Origin: Loxodes magnus
Taxonomy: Eukaryota; Ciliophora; Karyorelictea; Loxodida; Loxodidae
Direction: 5' to 3'
Length of the DNA: 64,000 nt
Assembly (NCBI GenBank): GCA_946699065.1
Contig: CAMPDV010001191.1
Span: 60,456-124,455 of the forward strand
The notes under the pieces are model-generated. The model made no database searches. It was not told the DNA's origin and was given only the letters and a program-made list of their open reading frames with translations. The first letter of the stretch is position 1. Every line of letters begins with the position of its first letter. Both the position numbers and the translations under genes were made by a program. This document shows positions 36,587 through 49,032 of the stretch, in pieces.

Positions 36587-37771
36587 ATGAAGTTAAACAA
36601 AGAGTATAAGGTTTTGAATAATCTCATAATTAGAAGAAGCAATAGAAAAATATATATTTGAATCTTCTAATTCTTTAAATTTAATTTAGCAGATGTAATT
36701 TTTTCTGGCTATAAAGAAATTTAATCATAAGCTTACAATTTCCATAAATTTGATGCCAAAGATACTTCAAATCAACTATGAAACTGTTTATAGAAGAAAT
36801 TACTAGATCTTAAATTATTGACATCACTAATAATAAACTCAAATTTTAATTGGTCAGAGAAAATAGCTTAACTATACAATCCAAATCGTTTTTACTATTC
36901 TAAAGGTACACATTAGATTCTTATCAGCATTTTTCTACTCCTTTCTCACATTACTTAGTTACATTTGTCATATAGCTTCTTTAAATTTACTTTGAGTTAG
37001 AATTATCTATATTATTTTATTAAATCATTTACTCTAAAGAATTCTTTCTATAACTTCCTTAAAGCACAAATAAGCTCTCTTTCTCATTTGCTTTTATGAA
37101 TATCCATGGATTTTGTATTTTAATCAAAATGAGAATTTAAACTTTACCTTCTTTATATAGTTTCACTCCCTTTATTATGAATACTATACTTACTTATTAT
37201 TATAAGCTTATCTGTATTTTATATTATCTAAGCTTTAAAAAATTGTAAGTAAGATGATGTATTTTCTAGGCTAAAAATTACTTTTTTCATTAATATTTAT
37301 TCTTTTATATTTTCAAAATAAAGCTTAAAAGTATCAAGAAAAGCATAAAGGGATTAGTGTTGTGAAGAGTTACAAACATTATAAGTCTAAAATTTAAGCT
37401 AGCCATATAACCATTATAGTACTTTCTGTATATTTAATTAGAGCTGCAAGAAAAGAAGCAAATATTATTAGACACTTACAAAAGATTATTCTTTTTACTC
37501 ATATCTATACAATAAGTGCGCTATAATAGTGTCATACTCTGCCATCTATTTTCAACTAAAATATGAAAATAGAATTATATGCGAAGAATATTTTTATCAG
37601 TTAAAGAAGCAACAAAGTTGGTTTTTAAACTGTAAAAGAATTCTTAATCTGGACATTAAGGATAATGAATGGTATTTCAACTAATTAATAGAATTTGAAA
37701 AGTAAAGATCATTAGAATAAAATCTGATTTGAATAATGATTATTGAAATGCAAAGAATTAGCGGTTTTTGA
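36587..37771 (+). CDS. Hypothetical multi-pass membrane protein, 394 aa
   Basis: ATG at 36587 to TGA at 37769-37771 in a single frame with several TGA codons read as Trp. It begins MKLNKEYKVLNNLIIRRSNR and contains DVIFSGYKEIQSQAYNFHKF. A hydrophobic region follows, including SLPLLWILYLLIIISLSVFY as a clear membrane span. A soluble C-terminus carries YFQLKYENRIICEEYFYQLK and LNLDIKDNEWYFNQLIEFEK. Other frames look partly coding, but this one alone is continuous from start to stop. The family is not recognised. Confidence 0.5.
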
Positions 37772-38164
37772 TATTTTTAAAAGATACCTAGATGTCTAAA
37801 ATTTTGCAAAAGGCTATTAGAAATGAATTAATAGTTTACAAGTACAAACTTATCTACTATTACCTAAAAACTAGCATATTAATAACGCTATATATATGAA
37901 GCAAAATAAAAAGTTTCTATATGATTACTGAAAAATATCTACAATCTATGCTTTAAATAGATATTTTAAGCGTATTAAAAAATATAAAATCTTTGTTACT
38001 TATTTAACTGATTATTCCATTCTTTCCTTTACTTTCAAATTACGATTGCTCTATTCAATATCCTCTCCTATTCTTATTCAAATTACCTAAATCTTATGAT
38101 AAGATAAGCTTAGAACGATTGCTAGGAGTGTGCTTAAGTATTGATTTATTTCTTTATTTATTGT
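37772..38164. other. AT-rich spacer
   Basis: No supported gene in this stretch. Confidence 0.4.
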
Positions 38165-38450
38165 TAAGAAACATTTTTTGAATCTAAGGTTAAGGTTTAA
38201 AAGGTTAGTATTGCACAGGCTATTATAAGTGAAGTTTAAGCTTTAAAAAGCTTATTTGTAAATAAAGATTCTATTTCTTAAATCATCGCTTAAAGCTTGC
38301 CATAGATCAGTCAATTAGTCCTCAAAATTCCAAGTCAATAAATTTACATGAGCTACACAAGTCTTAGTGTAGTGGACTATGTATCTGCATAATATGATTA
38401 GTTGGTTATTAAAAGTAAAGGGAAATTATTTAACAATAATTAAGAAAACA
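38165..38450 (+). CDS. Coding-like segment upstream of the CH-domain gene
   Basis: The plus strand reads VSIAQAIISEVQALKSLFVN, SISQIIAQSLPQISQLVLKI and SLSVVDYVSAQYDQLVIK, clearly protein-like. It is in a different frame from the gene that starts at 38451. It may be an upstream exon of that gene joined by an intron, or a short separate gene whose frame runs to a TGA at 38558-38560. I could not choose. Confidence 0.4.
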
Positions 38451-41400
38451 ATGGAATCGAAAAAGTTAATATTGCTAGATTGAATTAACTCATTAAACAT
38501 TCCAAGTTGTCTAATTTGTTCTTCATTCTAAGATTTAAAGAATGGAATTGTCCTAGCTGATATCGTTGCTTGACTACATGATAAAAAACCCTTTTAGTCT
38601 GTGGAAAGAAATCCAATAAGCAGTAATAAGCAGATTTTTAATATAAAGTTAGGATTTAATGAGATCAAGAATGCGAAAAGGTATTAAATGCCTTAAACTG
38701 TGATGTAGCTTTCAGCAGAATAGATACATGAGGATGAAGAAAATATGTTTTAGTTCATGTTTTTCTTGTCTCAGTGCAAAACAGAAAATGCTCCTAGGCT
38801 AGAGTTCAAAAAAATGCAATAAAATGTTGTGAAGAGTGAAGAAAAGAACTAAGCAGTTAGTATTTAAAGCTAGAATTTGAAGTAATATGCTACTTTGTAG
38901 ACTCCTGATGAAGATTCCCATGAAATGAATATTAAAGATATGCAAAATCTAAATACATCTCAGCAAAATCAAAACTAGCAAAGAAAGAACGAAATTTAGA
39001 GCCAAATTAATGAACTTAAATAAATAAAAAGTGGCTAAGAATCTACATCACAATAGCAGAAAAAAGAAGAAATTTAACAAGAGTAGTAAATGAAACTAAG
39101 TGACTAAAGCAAAAAAGAGGACTTAATCTAACAAAATGAAATGTAATATAATGTTGCTTAAAGTTCTGACTAGCAAAACAAAGATCTAGAAGTAACATAA
39201 AAGTAAAGCTCATCAAAATAGAATTTTCTACAATAGTTCACATTTAATAAAAACAGCTAAATCTACAATTTCGCGTCTTAATAAAATATAGAATCTGATT
39301 AAACCTTAGAGAAGACTTAAAAGCAAAATAAGGTTGACTAAAGTCAACAGAAACATAAAGAAAGGTCATTTTCTTAATAGCAACCAACGAACAATAAGCT
39401 AGTAAATATTTCTAAATAAGAAACTTCACAAATGTCATATAACCATCCTAAGCTTTCGTTGTAATCCTCCACACCACTCATAACAGATAAAACTATTAAC
39501 TCAATAAGATACAGTTCCTTAAGGAAGCCTTCATAGAATTTACTGTAGAAGAAAAAGTAAAATATGCTAATTACCTTATGTAGAGGAGTGACTTGCGACA
39601 AACCAAAAGTAGATTGCTTTTTATTTAGATTTCCAAGTGCTTTACCTCCTTGCACAGAAATATGCGGACTTTTTAAGAAATAGAACAAAGAACTGAAGAG
39701 ATCAATGAGTATACAAAATAGAAGTATAAAACTAGAACAAAAATCTAAGATACTTACTGCGAATAATACTCCTACCAGCAAAGTATCAAAATAATCTTAA
39801 TATTTACTGGGAGATTTTACCAACGAAACTCTATAAAAAGAATTCTAAACATATGATGAGCGAAATCCAAAGAACATATCTCAAACCGAATAAACATCAA
39901 GAATAAAACTCTTTTAATGAATTCAATCGCTTCAACTTCTGAAAAACAAGCAATAGGAAGATGTAATAATATTATGCAGTACTGGAGAGCTACTAGCTGA
40001 TATTATAAATCGTATTTAAGGGAAAAATGAAGTTATCAAAGGAATTAAAAAAGGAGCAACTACTAAAACGTAGATGCTATCGAACGTAAATAAAGTGCTA
40101 AATTATCTGAAGCAACTTCCTAAATTTAGAAGAAGGTTTCTCTTTTGTCCTAATAAAATAACACAGTGTGAAGAAAAGGCATGCTGAGGGATCATTGAAG
40201 ATATGAAAAAATACTTTTCGAAGGTTCAAGCAACTTAAAGATAATCAAATTTAACTTAGTTAAGTGATTAAAGCTAATAACCTATGAAAGCTTTTACACC
40301 TGGAGATACCACTCCAAAAGGATAAAAGCAAGAAAAGGAAGAGTAAAATTCAAGATTCCTAAATAAATAACTTATCTAGAGTTAGTCTAATATGAGTGCC
40401 TTTGATATTTTCCCAAAGCCATTTATCTAGACTCCTTAGCCTTTAAAAAAGTTTAGCTTAGATTTTTAAAACTCATTTGGTAGCATATCAGGTGATAGAA
40501 AAAGTAAAAGCAAAACTTAGACATAGGAGATTGAGAGAGATAAAAGTAAAATAAGATAAATATCTGAGAGGAATATACAAGAAATAAAGATCTGGTTAGA
40601 CAGATTAGGATTAAGCCATTTACTTCATTTCTAGCAATAACATTTTTTAAAGGATCCATTAAGGAATGGAATACTCTTAGCAGAATTACTAACATTACTA
40701 GAACCAAATAGTACTAAGTTCAAATTTAAAAAAAAAGTGTAAAACGTATAAAGTGCTAAATGGAACGTCGAGCAAGTTTTTCAGTTATTATGAAGATGCT
40801 GTCCTATGCCTAAAGGATTAATGTGAAGACATGAAGAAATTTTAAGAGGAGATATGTAGATAATATGGGGAATCCTTTGAGCTATATACTAGTACTATAT
40901 TACTCCAGATACTAGGCTAAATTTTGATGTCAACGATGATTTTCAGCTCATTTTAAGATGACTCGAGAGTATAAAGATTATTTACATTGATGATTACTAG
41001 GAATCAGTTCAATAAGTACTGGGTAGTTGTAAAAATGGAGTATTGATATGCTAGTTAGTCTAGTAAATATTTCAAGAGTAGTTAAAAGGAAACTTTTTCA
41101 CTTCTCCCAAAACTGAAGGTGCAGCTTTGCACAATCTAAATAAAGCTTTTTAGATTTTGAGAAAAAAACCTAACTTTCCTTAAGAAAACCTGAATAAGGC
41201 AAGGGAAATTGTTTAAGGAGATAAGCAAGTTATCTTAGCACTACTCAAAGACTTCGAATCTTACTATCAAGTGCTTTATCCTAATGTTTCTATACCGCAA
41301 GGTAGTAAATAACTTAGTAGCAGAATTTCTAGAAGCAGTTCATCCAAGCCAAAGCCTTAAGTTATAGAAACAACTTAATAGGATGATTTCAACTTGATAA

Positions 41401-42149
41401 AGTCAGAAAAAATGACTCCAATGCTTAGAAGCTATTTTTCACCCTAAAGTAGTTGCCAGTTTAATACTCTAAAGGATTAAAAGTTAAAAGAGAGTTAAGT
41501 TATTCAATAAAATGCTAGCAAAGATCGAAGGTTTCGCACCTTTTCCTTATAAAACTTAGATAATTAAAATAGCTCGACAAGAGCTTCAAGGATATCCATA
41601 AGAGAAGAATCACCTGGTAATAAGTGATTTTAGTCACAGATGAATTCTTTGTTTATAGATAAGGAAATTACAATACTTAACTAATGGTTATAGACAGTTC
41701 TAACTGAGTTTCAATAGAAAAATATCCAATTGGAGGCAGAAACTATAGAAGCCTTCAGTGATGGGTAAGAATTCTATACAGTACTCTATTATGCTAAATT
41801 GTGAGCTCACTGGAAAGAATTCCTATTTAAGGAATTCATTGAAAAGTTAGGTCAAAAGCAGCTGCTAAACATAATATTAAGTGAGCTATAGAGATTCTAA
41901 AGAAAAAGAACGTAAGCATTTACTTTAGGATTTTCCAAGCAAATTTCTGTTTTGTGAAAATTAAATAATACAAGGAAACGGAGAAATAATTCGAGACTTG
42001 CTGAAATACTTAAAGCATTAATATCGTTACAGAAATTTAGCCAGAAGCTGCAATTAAATATCCACATAATAGTAAACCAAAACTGATATTGAGGCTGACG
42101 AGAGATCAAAGATTTTAAAACTGTAATAATCAAGAGATTAGTTTTATGA
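38451..42149 (+). CDS. Protein with four calponin-homology (CH) domains
   Basis: ATG at 38451 to TGA at 42147-42149, one frame of 1,232 aa without introns. CH1 (about 5-110) reads LLDWINSLNIPS, DLKNGIVLADIVAWLHDKKP and PQTVMQLSAEQIHEDEENMF. A Gln/Ser/Asn-rich linker follows. CH-like domains lie at about 481-588 (LFQWIQSLQLL ... STGELLADIINRI), 709-818 (IKIWLDRLGLSHLL ... LRNGILLAELLTLLEP) and 829-945 (LILRWLESIKI ... CKNGVLICQLVQQIF). Key CH Trp residues are often TGA. CH domains bind actin or microtubules, and tandem CH proteins are common in cilia. The true stop may be the TGA at 42084-42086, the first of three close TGAs. The gene faces the TOG-array gene with a gap of 140-200 nt. Confidence 0.8.
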
Positions 42150-42288
42150 CTGAACAACCTTCTTACATTTATAATTTATTTAAAGTATAATATTAACATA
42201 CAGTCAAATATCTCAATGGCTTAAAAAAAACCTACATTTATATAAAATTTAGTTTAAAAGTAACATAAACGTACATGTTAATAAATAA

Positions 42289-45200
42289 TCACATAAGTCT
42301 TGCATAATTTGTACACTTCTCAATTAAGTATTTTATAAATGCTGATTTTTCGATTTCTTGGTACTCGACAAATCTAATTCACTCAACAAAACTATTCACT
42401 CCTGCCGCATCGAGTTAGAATAGTTTATCGCTAATCTTTTTCATATCCTAGAAGATTTAAAGCATAAAGGAATCACTGGTTTTCTGTATTAGTAACTTAC
42501 TATTATATTACTTGGATTTTTCTTCTTAAATAGCTGAAAAATAAACCAGAGAATCTTAAATACCTTCACTTTCTTTTTCGTTAATTCCAAAGCTTGTACA
42601 AGTCTTAAAGAGCTTTTACTTACTAGAGTTAAAAAAACAGGATTACGAACTTTTTGCTAGTAGTCAGTCGGAAGCTGCTCAGTTAAAATTTCTATTAGCA
42701 AGCATATCATTTTTGTTCCGTTCTTAGTTTCTAAGATTGTAGCATTTAAAATTTGAAGAGAAGGCTGTACCTAAGGATCTGTGCATATGGTAGCTAATTA
42801 CAGCACAAAAATAACTATTTGCTTCAGACTTTTCTTAGGAAACAAAATTCCAATTCTCTTATCACGAATACTTAACTCTAAAAGCTCTAAAATTTTTTTT
42901 TGCTTGTTCTTATCCAGCTTGTTAAATCTAATAAAGATCTATTCTAAAGTTGGTTTAAGCTGAAATGATAGTATTTATTACTAGATCCAAATAACAGAGT
43001 TAAGTTTTTATTCCTAATTAAGCAAAATTTCCAAAATTTCGGTCTATTTCTGGTTCTAGTTTTCTTCTTCTATCTAAAAAGATTCAGATATTAAATCTAT
43101 AGGCATCTACTATTAAATAATAGGTGTCTATTTTCGTTCATTCTCTTACTTATAATTTTTTTCATTTTCCACTTTAAAGTTTTTCTCTATCTCAGGCTTT
43201 GATTATAGCCCTTTACTAAAATTTTGCTAGTTTTCATTTATCTAATTGAACTTCTAAAAGCTTTATTGTTTCTCTTAGTTTTCTAATTCTTATAAACCAG
43301 AAAAGTGTAAAAGCAGCTTTTCGTAAGTCTATTCGCTGCTTAACTTCTCAAGAATTTGCTTGTTATATTTCCAAGCTGAGCTTTGGAAATTATCCGTACT
43401 TTCCTAAAAGTGCTGGCTTATTTCTTGAAATAGTTGAGAGTACTTTTAGTTGAATTTTTCAATATATGACTAAGATATTTCTTTGCTTTGTGTCTGTTTT
43501 TGGATTTCTTCCTTAATAAAATCTCTAACTCTTTCAAAGGTGTATGTTGCTATCAGTTGATCAAATAGTTCCCTTACATTTTATTTGGTGCTTTCCTCAA
43601 AGTCTTCATATTCCTGATCGTTGGTTAGTATCTTAATAAAAAGAAGAAGGAGAGGATTTAGGAGTTCTAGCGTGAACATATCTCTTCGCTTAAGGAATCC
43701 AATTACTGCATTTATAGATCTTTCATAATCACTCTTATCTTCACTGGATTACTTGACTGATTCCAAATACTTACAATAAGCTTGAGGTAGTTCTTAAAGT
43801 GGAATTCATCTGTTTATAAGAAGATCTAAAGGACAGGACACACTTGATTCTAACTAATCAGAAGAATCAACAGGCAGAAGTGTAAACAAAAATAGTAGAA
43901 CTGACTAAGCAGATTATTAGGAAACTGCTAATCTCAATGCTGAAACTGCATCAAGTACTGTTAAGTGGAAATCTTCGCTTCTTAGTTCAGTTATATAGTT
44001 AATAAAAATTTCTGTTATTTGAAGGATTTATTAATCACTTGCTTCTTCGAAGTTATTGTTTCCTCTTCCTTACTTCCTCTACCATTTTTTAGGTTGTTTA
44101 CTGAAGTTCTAGCAAGCTTCTATAAAGTCTAAAAGATAATCTTATCTTGCTAGCTTTAGTTTCTAAATTCACTCTACAATCTTAGAATTAGACTATTGCT
44201 ACTACTCACTTATGCTTTACTATTGCACCAATTTCTACTTTTCTTTTGACTGAATTATCTCTTAGCTTTGCTGTTCAGTTTAACTGTTTTTTCGCTAAGA
44301 CTAAATTTGCTTTGACTTAGAAATATCTATAACCTGCTAGCTTTACTTCTACTCTAACTACTCTTTCAAATCATTCTCCTTTTATCCACTTAAAAGACTA
44401 ACTAAAGCATGCTTTAGATGATCTAGGCCTTATATCTAATCGATTAATTGAACGAGTCCTTAGATATAAGGAATTGAGCTTTTCTGCTTAAAGAGTTAAC
44501 TTCTATGAGTAATTCTACTAATGCATCATGTAAGTGACCTCTTACAACTCTAATGGATTTATTCCTCGTTCAGTTTAGAATTTCCTGAGAGTATTTACTC
44601 TAATGTTTGCTTAATTAGGAAGATAAGCTAGAACTACTCATTTATCATGAATAGCTAATCAAGACATGATTCTATTACTTTTATATGCTCGTTTTGTATT
44701 CCTCCTGGAACTAAGCCCAAAGTTTAAAGAAGCAGTTTGAGAGCTATCTGTAGCTCTTGAGAATTAGTCTCAAATGACTTTAGTAAAACTTTGGTAAGAA
44801 TATGTAACAAATTTGGTACTATCATATGTAAGCTTTTGCTGGGGAACTAGTTAAAATGATAAAGCAGGCACTGCAAAATATAACCCTTGATTTAGTTTAT
44901 AATCTCAGCACTTTAAGAATCAAGATAATAGATAACATCCTATTAGTTAAGTAACTACGTTTCATTAATTTCCTGAACTATCTTTTCTAAAATATCCCTA
45001 TGTTATTCACTAAGCTCTTAAGTATCAGGTAGAACATATTCATTCTATATCTAGTAAGATGTTTACTTTTAGTCTTGCTAATTTGGAGTACTAGGTCTAG
45101 ATCTTCTTGGTGATTTTAAGTTTTTCTATGGAGTTTGTGGTTAAAAATTTTCCACTCCTTGTAGCAAATTCTATATTTTTAATGCCGTTTCTTTAACTAC

Positions 45201-47009
45201 AACATAAGCTGGCTATTCCTATATTTTTTGAATAAAGTTAGTCAATTTTTTTTGCAGCTTTTGCTAAATTTTGGCAAGTTAGTTTGTCTCATCCTAACCT
45301 GCATCACCTAACATAATATCAACTGAACATTTGTTCAGACTTTCTAGCAAGCCGTATCAGAAAATCATACACCTTTCTCTTATTTAGATGTTTTAGCTAC
45401 TTATTGCCTTTTCTAGTAAAATTTCTGATATCTTTTCGATAGAAACGCACTCACATTTGATTAAGTTGTTAAGAGTATCATCTATAATCAGTAAAAAGGT
45501 TTTCTTCCTTTCCTTGTACTTTTCAAGGATACGCAAGCAGAGCCACTATGAATTTTCTTACATAAACTTCCTATAAATCTGAGCTAGAATATTCAAAGTT
45601 TTAATGGCTTCTTAGTAAACTAAGATATTTGGATCTTCAAGTAATGTGCCAAGAATAGTTAAGATCTGTACATAAAGTATTTTTTTATTATTTTGGTCAA
45701 TGAATATTCCAGGTGTTTCTATTTAATAGTTTAAAGACTCTAGAATCTTCCTTTTCATCTTTGGATCGCTTGTATTTCCTATTTGTAAAAAATCCTGTGA
45801 AATCAGTGTACTAAGCTCAATGTACTAATTCTCCATTCCAATCAAATTATTTCCTTGAGTCTACTTTTCCTAATTTTTTTGAACCTACCAAGTAATTTAT
45901 TGTTCTTACTTTTGGTTATATTTCTTATCTGTTTATTCTTCAAATACAAAAATTAAAGGATTCTATTTCTGTTACTTTACTAAACATTACTCTATTTCCT
46001 TAATTAAAGCTTATCTTAACTGACCATCTTAGAATAGGTTCAAAATCATTTCTGAAGAGTCCAGAATTCTTGAAAACAAGGTAGTTAAGCAAGAAAGAGT
46101 TGCTTCTCTAATAACTCTTTGAGAATGCTTCAAATTTTCCTTCAAGCTATAAATAAGTTCTTAGAATACTGGCTATAACTTCTAATTTGCTTATTCTATT
46201 TACTAAACTGCTGTCTATGTCTATTTGATACAAAACTAGCTCAGTTTTGTATTCTTATGACTGAAAAACTTGACAAGTTCTAGGATAAAATTGACGTTTT
46301 TCTTACATACTAGCTGAATTATACTTTCAATAGTCTTTACTTTCAGCTATAAGGTATGAGATAACTCTACTATCTTCTAGAATTGAATTGCATCTAAGTT
46401 AAACTTTGTGTTTAGCAAGAATGACTTTGTGCATTTCAAAATTTCGTGTGTTACTGATAGATTGGACTCTTCCAAAAATGTCATCAGGTTTGAAGAAAAA
46501 ATTTAAGCGCAGTCCTATGTAAGCTAAGACTGACTCATTGTTAAGTCATTGAATTACTTTTACATTAATTAGAAGCCATTTTACCTTACCGCCCATTACT
46601 TATGCTATATTTTCTGGCTAATAGATAGCTAATCAGTATCTTCCTCTTCCTGCAATCCTTACTTACTATAGAGATTCTGCTTTTAAGTTGATAATTTTTC
46701 ATTTTACTTAGAATTAACAGGAGACTCTAGCAACGGTTAATCAAAAGCAGAAGCCTTGAAGTGAAAATCCTTATAATCTAAATTCTATTATAGCTAGAGT
46801 TCTCTATACTAAAACTAGACATTCTTTTTATTTTTTTCAGGAGTGGAAATCTCAGACAACTCTAATGCGGGAGTCTTCTAATCATTAGAATTTTGTAAGT
46901 AGTAATAGTTTTCTTCCATCTCTTCTTTCTAGTTTCTAAACATCTACTAAGTCTTTGGTTTATTGCTATAAAGAGATTTTTCTTAAGTTTGAGTTTTGAT
47001 ATTTTCCAT
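42289..47009 (-). CDS. Giant TOG/HEAT-array protein, about 1,567 aa
   Basis: ATG at 47009 to TGA at 42289-42291; the length divides by three after a 17-nt intron is removed. The first 130 or so residues are polar and Gln-rich. A long series of paired helices with HEAT/TOG character follows. The best TOG-like stretch is VYQEAIKTLNILAQIYRKFM, LRILEKYKERKKTFLLIIDD, then CMIFWYGLLESLN with Trp as TGA. This compares with XMAP215/CKAP5-type or CLASP/crescerin-type arrays that bind tubulin. A coiled coil rich in Gln/Glu/Lys precedes the C-terminal helical domain, which ends near EKCTNYARLM. The exact subfamily is not settled. It is convergent with the CH-domain gene and divergent from the gene at 47129. 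Confidence 0.7.
42484..42500 (-). other. 17-nt intron in the TOG-array gene
   Basis: On the minus strand it reads GTAAGTTACTAATACAG. This is a consensus-like 5' site GTAAGT, a TACTAAT branch motif and CAG at the 3' end. Its removal restores the frame to the C-terminus and makes the whole gene divisible by three. It is the best intron candidate in the window. Confidence 0.75.
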
Positions 47010-47128
47010 TTTATTTAGTTGCGATTTTATTTGAAAAAAATACCTTGAAATTCAAATTTATTTCTTGTTTAATGCCTAAATATCATAATACTAATGTTTC
47101 TAGGATTTATCTAAGTGTAAGCATTTAG
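47010..47128. promoter_or_regulatory. Shared 119-nt divergent upstream region
   Basis: It separates the starts of the TOG-array gene (minus) and the gene at 47129 (plus). It is AT-rich with no recognised motif, and likely holds the start sites of both. Confidence 0.4.
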
Positions 47129-48391
47129 ATGAAGAACTTCGAGAATTCCCTTTACATAGTACCTTTTAAGTCTTTACTATCGAAAATGTTTTTTTATTAT
47201 AGTATTTTAAACTTAAAACCTATCTGTCATGAACAGTTTTTCAAAAGAAAGCTTTTCTTAGCTTTAATACTAAGTATTATACTAATAAAGATAGCTTATA
47301 TTCAATCTTTATTAATTCATTAAAAATATTCCTTTGTCTAGCTTAAGACATAAATAGCTACTATTTAAATTAGATAGTCATCTTTATTACTATTATAACA
47401 GTTTTCTAATAGCTATATTGGCTAAATGTATTTGAGTATGCTCAATCTATACTAATTTTATTACTCTTTAAGTATTTTTTTAATTCTTTCATCACTATAT
47501 TCATTACTAATATTTAAACTTTCTTAAAGGAAAGATTAAGCAGTTACCTTATAGTTATTTAAGCTAGAATTAAAAGAATTTAGAATAGCAACAATCTATA
47601 ATGGCAAAAAGATAAATCCCGAAAAGCTAAACAAGACAGCTTTTTTCTTTCTTTTTTTTAAAGATAAAAGTGGTAATTTTACTTAAATTTAGCTATTGAT
47701 ATCCTTATAACTCATAAGTAATATCTAATCAGCTCATTATTATCGATTAAGAAGTCAATCATCTATTTATATTATGAACATATTAGATAATTTTAATAAT
47801 TTAAGTATTCCTTTTGCATATGATTAATAAGCTATTATATTAGTAAAGCATTTTATAAGGAATTAAATTCCTGCTACTATGAAGTTAAGAACTCTTAAGT
47901 TATCATTTAATTTAGAATGTATCTGCTATATTTATCATATTTATCATATCTATCATTATCTTTAATAATTCCAAGTTTAATAATTTCGCTCTTTTGCAAA
48001 TATCAATTTCTTTACGTTAGAGTTGTAAGAGGATGATCAGATTATGTATTAGCAGCTATATTAATATAATACAATTTTAATTAGACTATCTCTTTCCTTA
48101 TAGCTAAGGATTTGCACAATTGAATGATCTCAGTAATAATTTTATAAAGCATGCTTTGATAAATGTTTTGAGTGATAAGATGAAAATGAGTAAAAGGAAT
48201 AATTAGAGCAGAAATAAACCTATTAAGCCAAAGAATATTTCTAAGTAAAACATTTTTTAATTAACGAAAAAAAACTTGACTAAGTAGAAAAAGTAAATTA
48301 TACCAAACCAAAAAAATCAGAAGAAAAAGGTATTAAAACTCATAGAAACGAAGAAAATTAAAAAAATTATAAAATTGTGAAACTAATTTGA
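47129..48391 (+). CDS. Hypothetical protein, 420 aa, N-terminal membrane segment
   Basis: ATG at 47129 to TGA at 48389-48391 in one frame. It begins MKNFENSLYIVPFKSLLSKM. A hydrophobic segment FLALILSIILIKIAYIQSLL looks like a membrane anchor or signal anchor. Later parts are SAHYYRLRSQSSIYIMNILD and LQEDDQIMYQQLYQYNTILI. TGA is Trp in CTIEWSQQQF and CFEWQDENEQK. A YIYHIYHIYH tract comes from a short TATTTATCA repeat near 47.94 kb. The C-terminus is Lys/Glu-rich. The family is not recognised. Confidence 0.5.
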
Positions 48392-48862
48392 ACTAAAATT
48401 ATCGAAGCATATTTATTACTTAGACAATTAGAAATATTTCAGAACTTCAATATCTTTATTTAGTTGTTACTCTCTTTAAATCCTTGCTAAGAAGTTTAAT
48501 CTCTAATTGTATATAAAAATCCTTTAGATTTCTCTTTTTAAGATAAAACTTAATCTTTTATCCCTTTAAAGTTTCTTACTTTAATAAAAATGTATAAAGC
48601 AAGTTATCAGTTTGTTATTTTTTAACGCTATAAACTAAATTAAATTTTATTTTTATTTTAGTTTACTTAGCATTACTGCAAAACTATTTCTTTTATATCT
48701 TAAAGAAATCCGTATCCTAATAGCTATATAAGTAAAAATATTATATATATAAATAATTATTAGTAAAGGGTAGTAAATATAGATGTATGCTATTATAAAG
48801 CTAATACTTAAATGAGATAGAATACCTATATAATTATTAACATGCATAGAGTGCTTTAACAA
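48317..48862 (-). CDS. Possible small membrane protein
   Basis: From ATG 48862 the frame has a strong hydrophobic stretch (SISFIIAYIYIYYPLLIIIY) and then a basic tail (FILKREIQRIFIYNQRLNFL). It reaches a TGA only at 48317-48319, overlapping the previous gene by 75 nt. Another frame with a TGA at 48447-48449 is also coding-like. The strand is fairly likely, the frame is not settled. Confidence 0.3.
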
Positions 48863-49032
48863 GCTTAATTAATATATTTACAGTTTATAAATAACTTCAT
48901 TCTTAAGTTAAATTATATTAAAGCAATTACTTTTCCTATATAATTTTGTCTATCTTAAGATTATTATTTAATTATATGTTTTTTGTATATACATTTTATT
49001 TTAACAATTCTAATAATACTCCTACCTTCCTT
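48863..49032. other. AT-rich spacer
   Basis: No feature recognised in this short gap. Confidence 0.4.

Noticed and set aside
36556-37257. ATG-to-TGA frame joined by a 25-nt intron candidate (37246-37270)
   Set aside because: A neighbouring frame from ATG 36587 runs through the whole region to TGA 37769-37771 without needing an intron, so the simpler reading was kept.
39374-39781. Minus-strand 135-codon open frame
   Set aside because: It lies inside the CH-domain gene and is hydrophobic shadow text of its Gln/Ser/Lys-rich linker.
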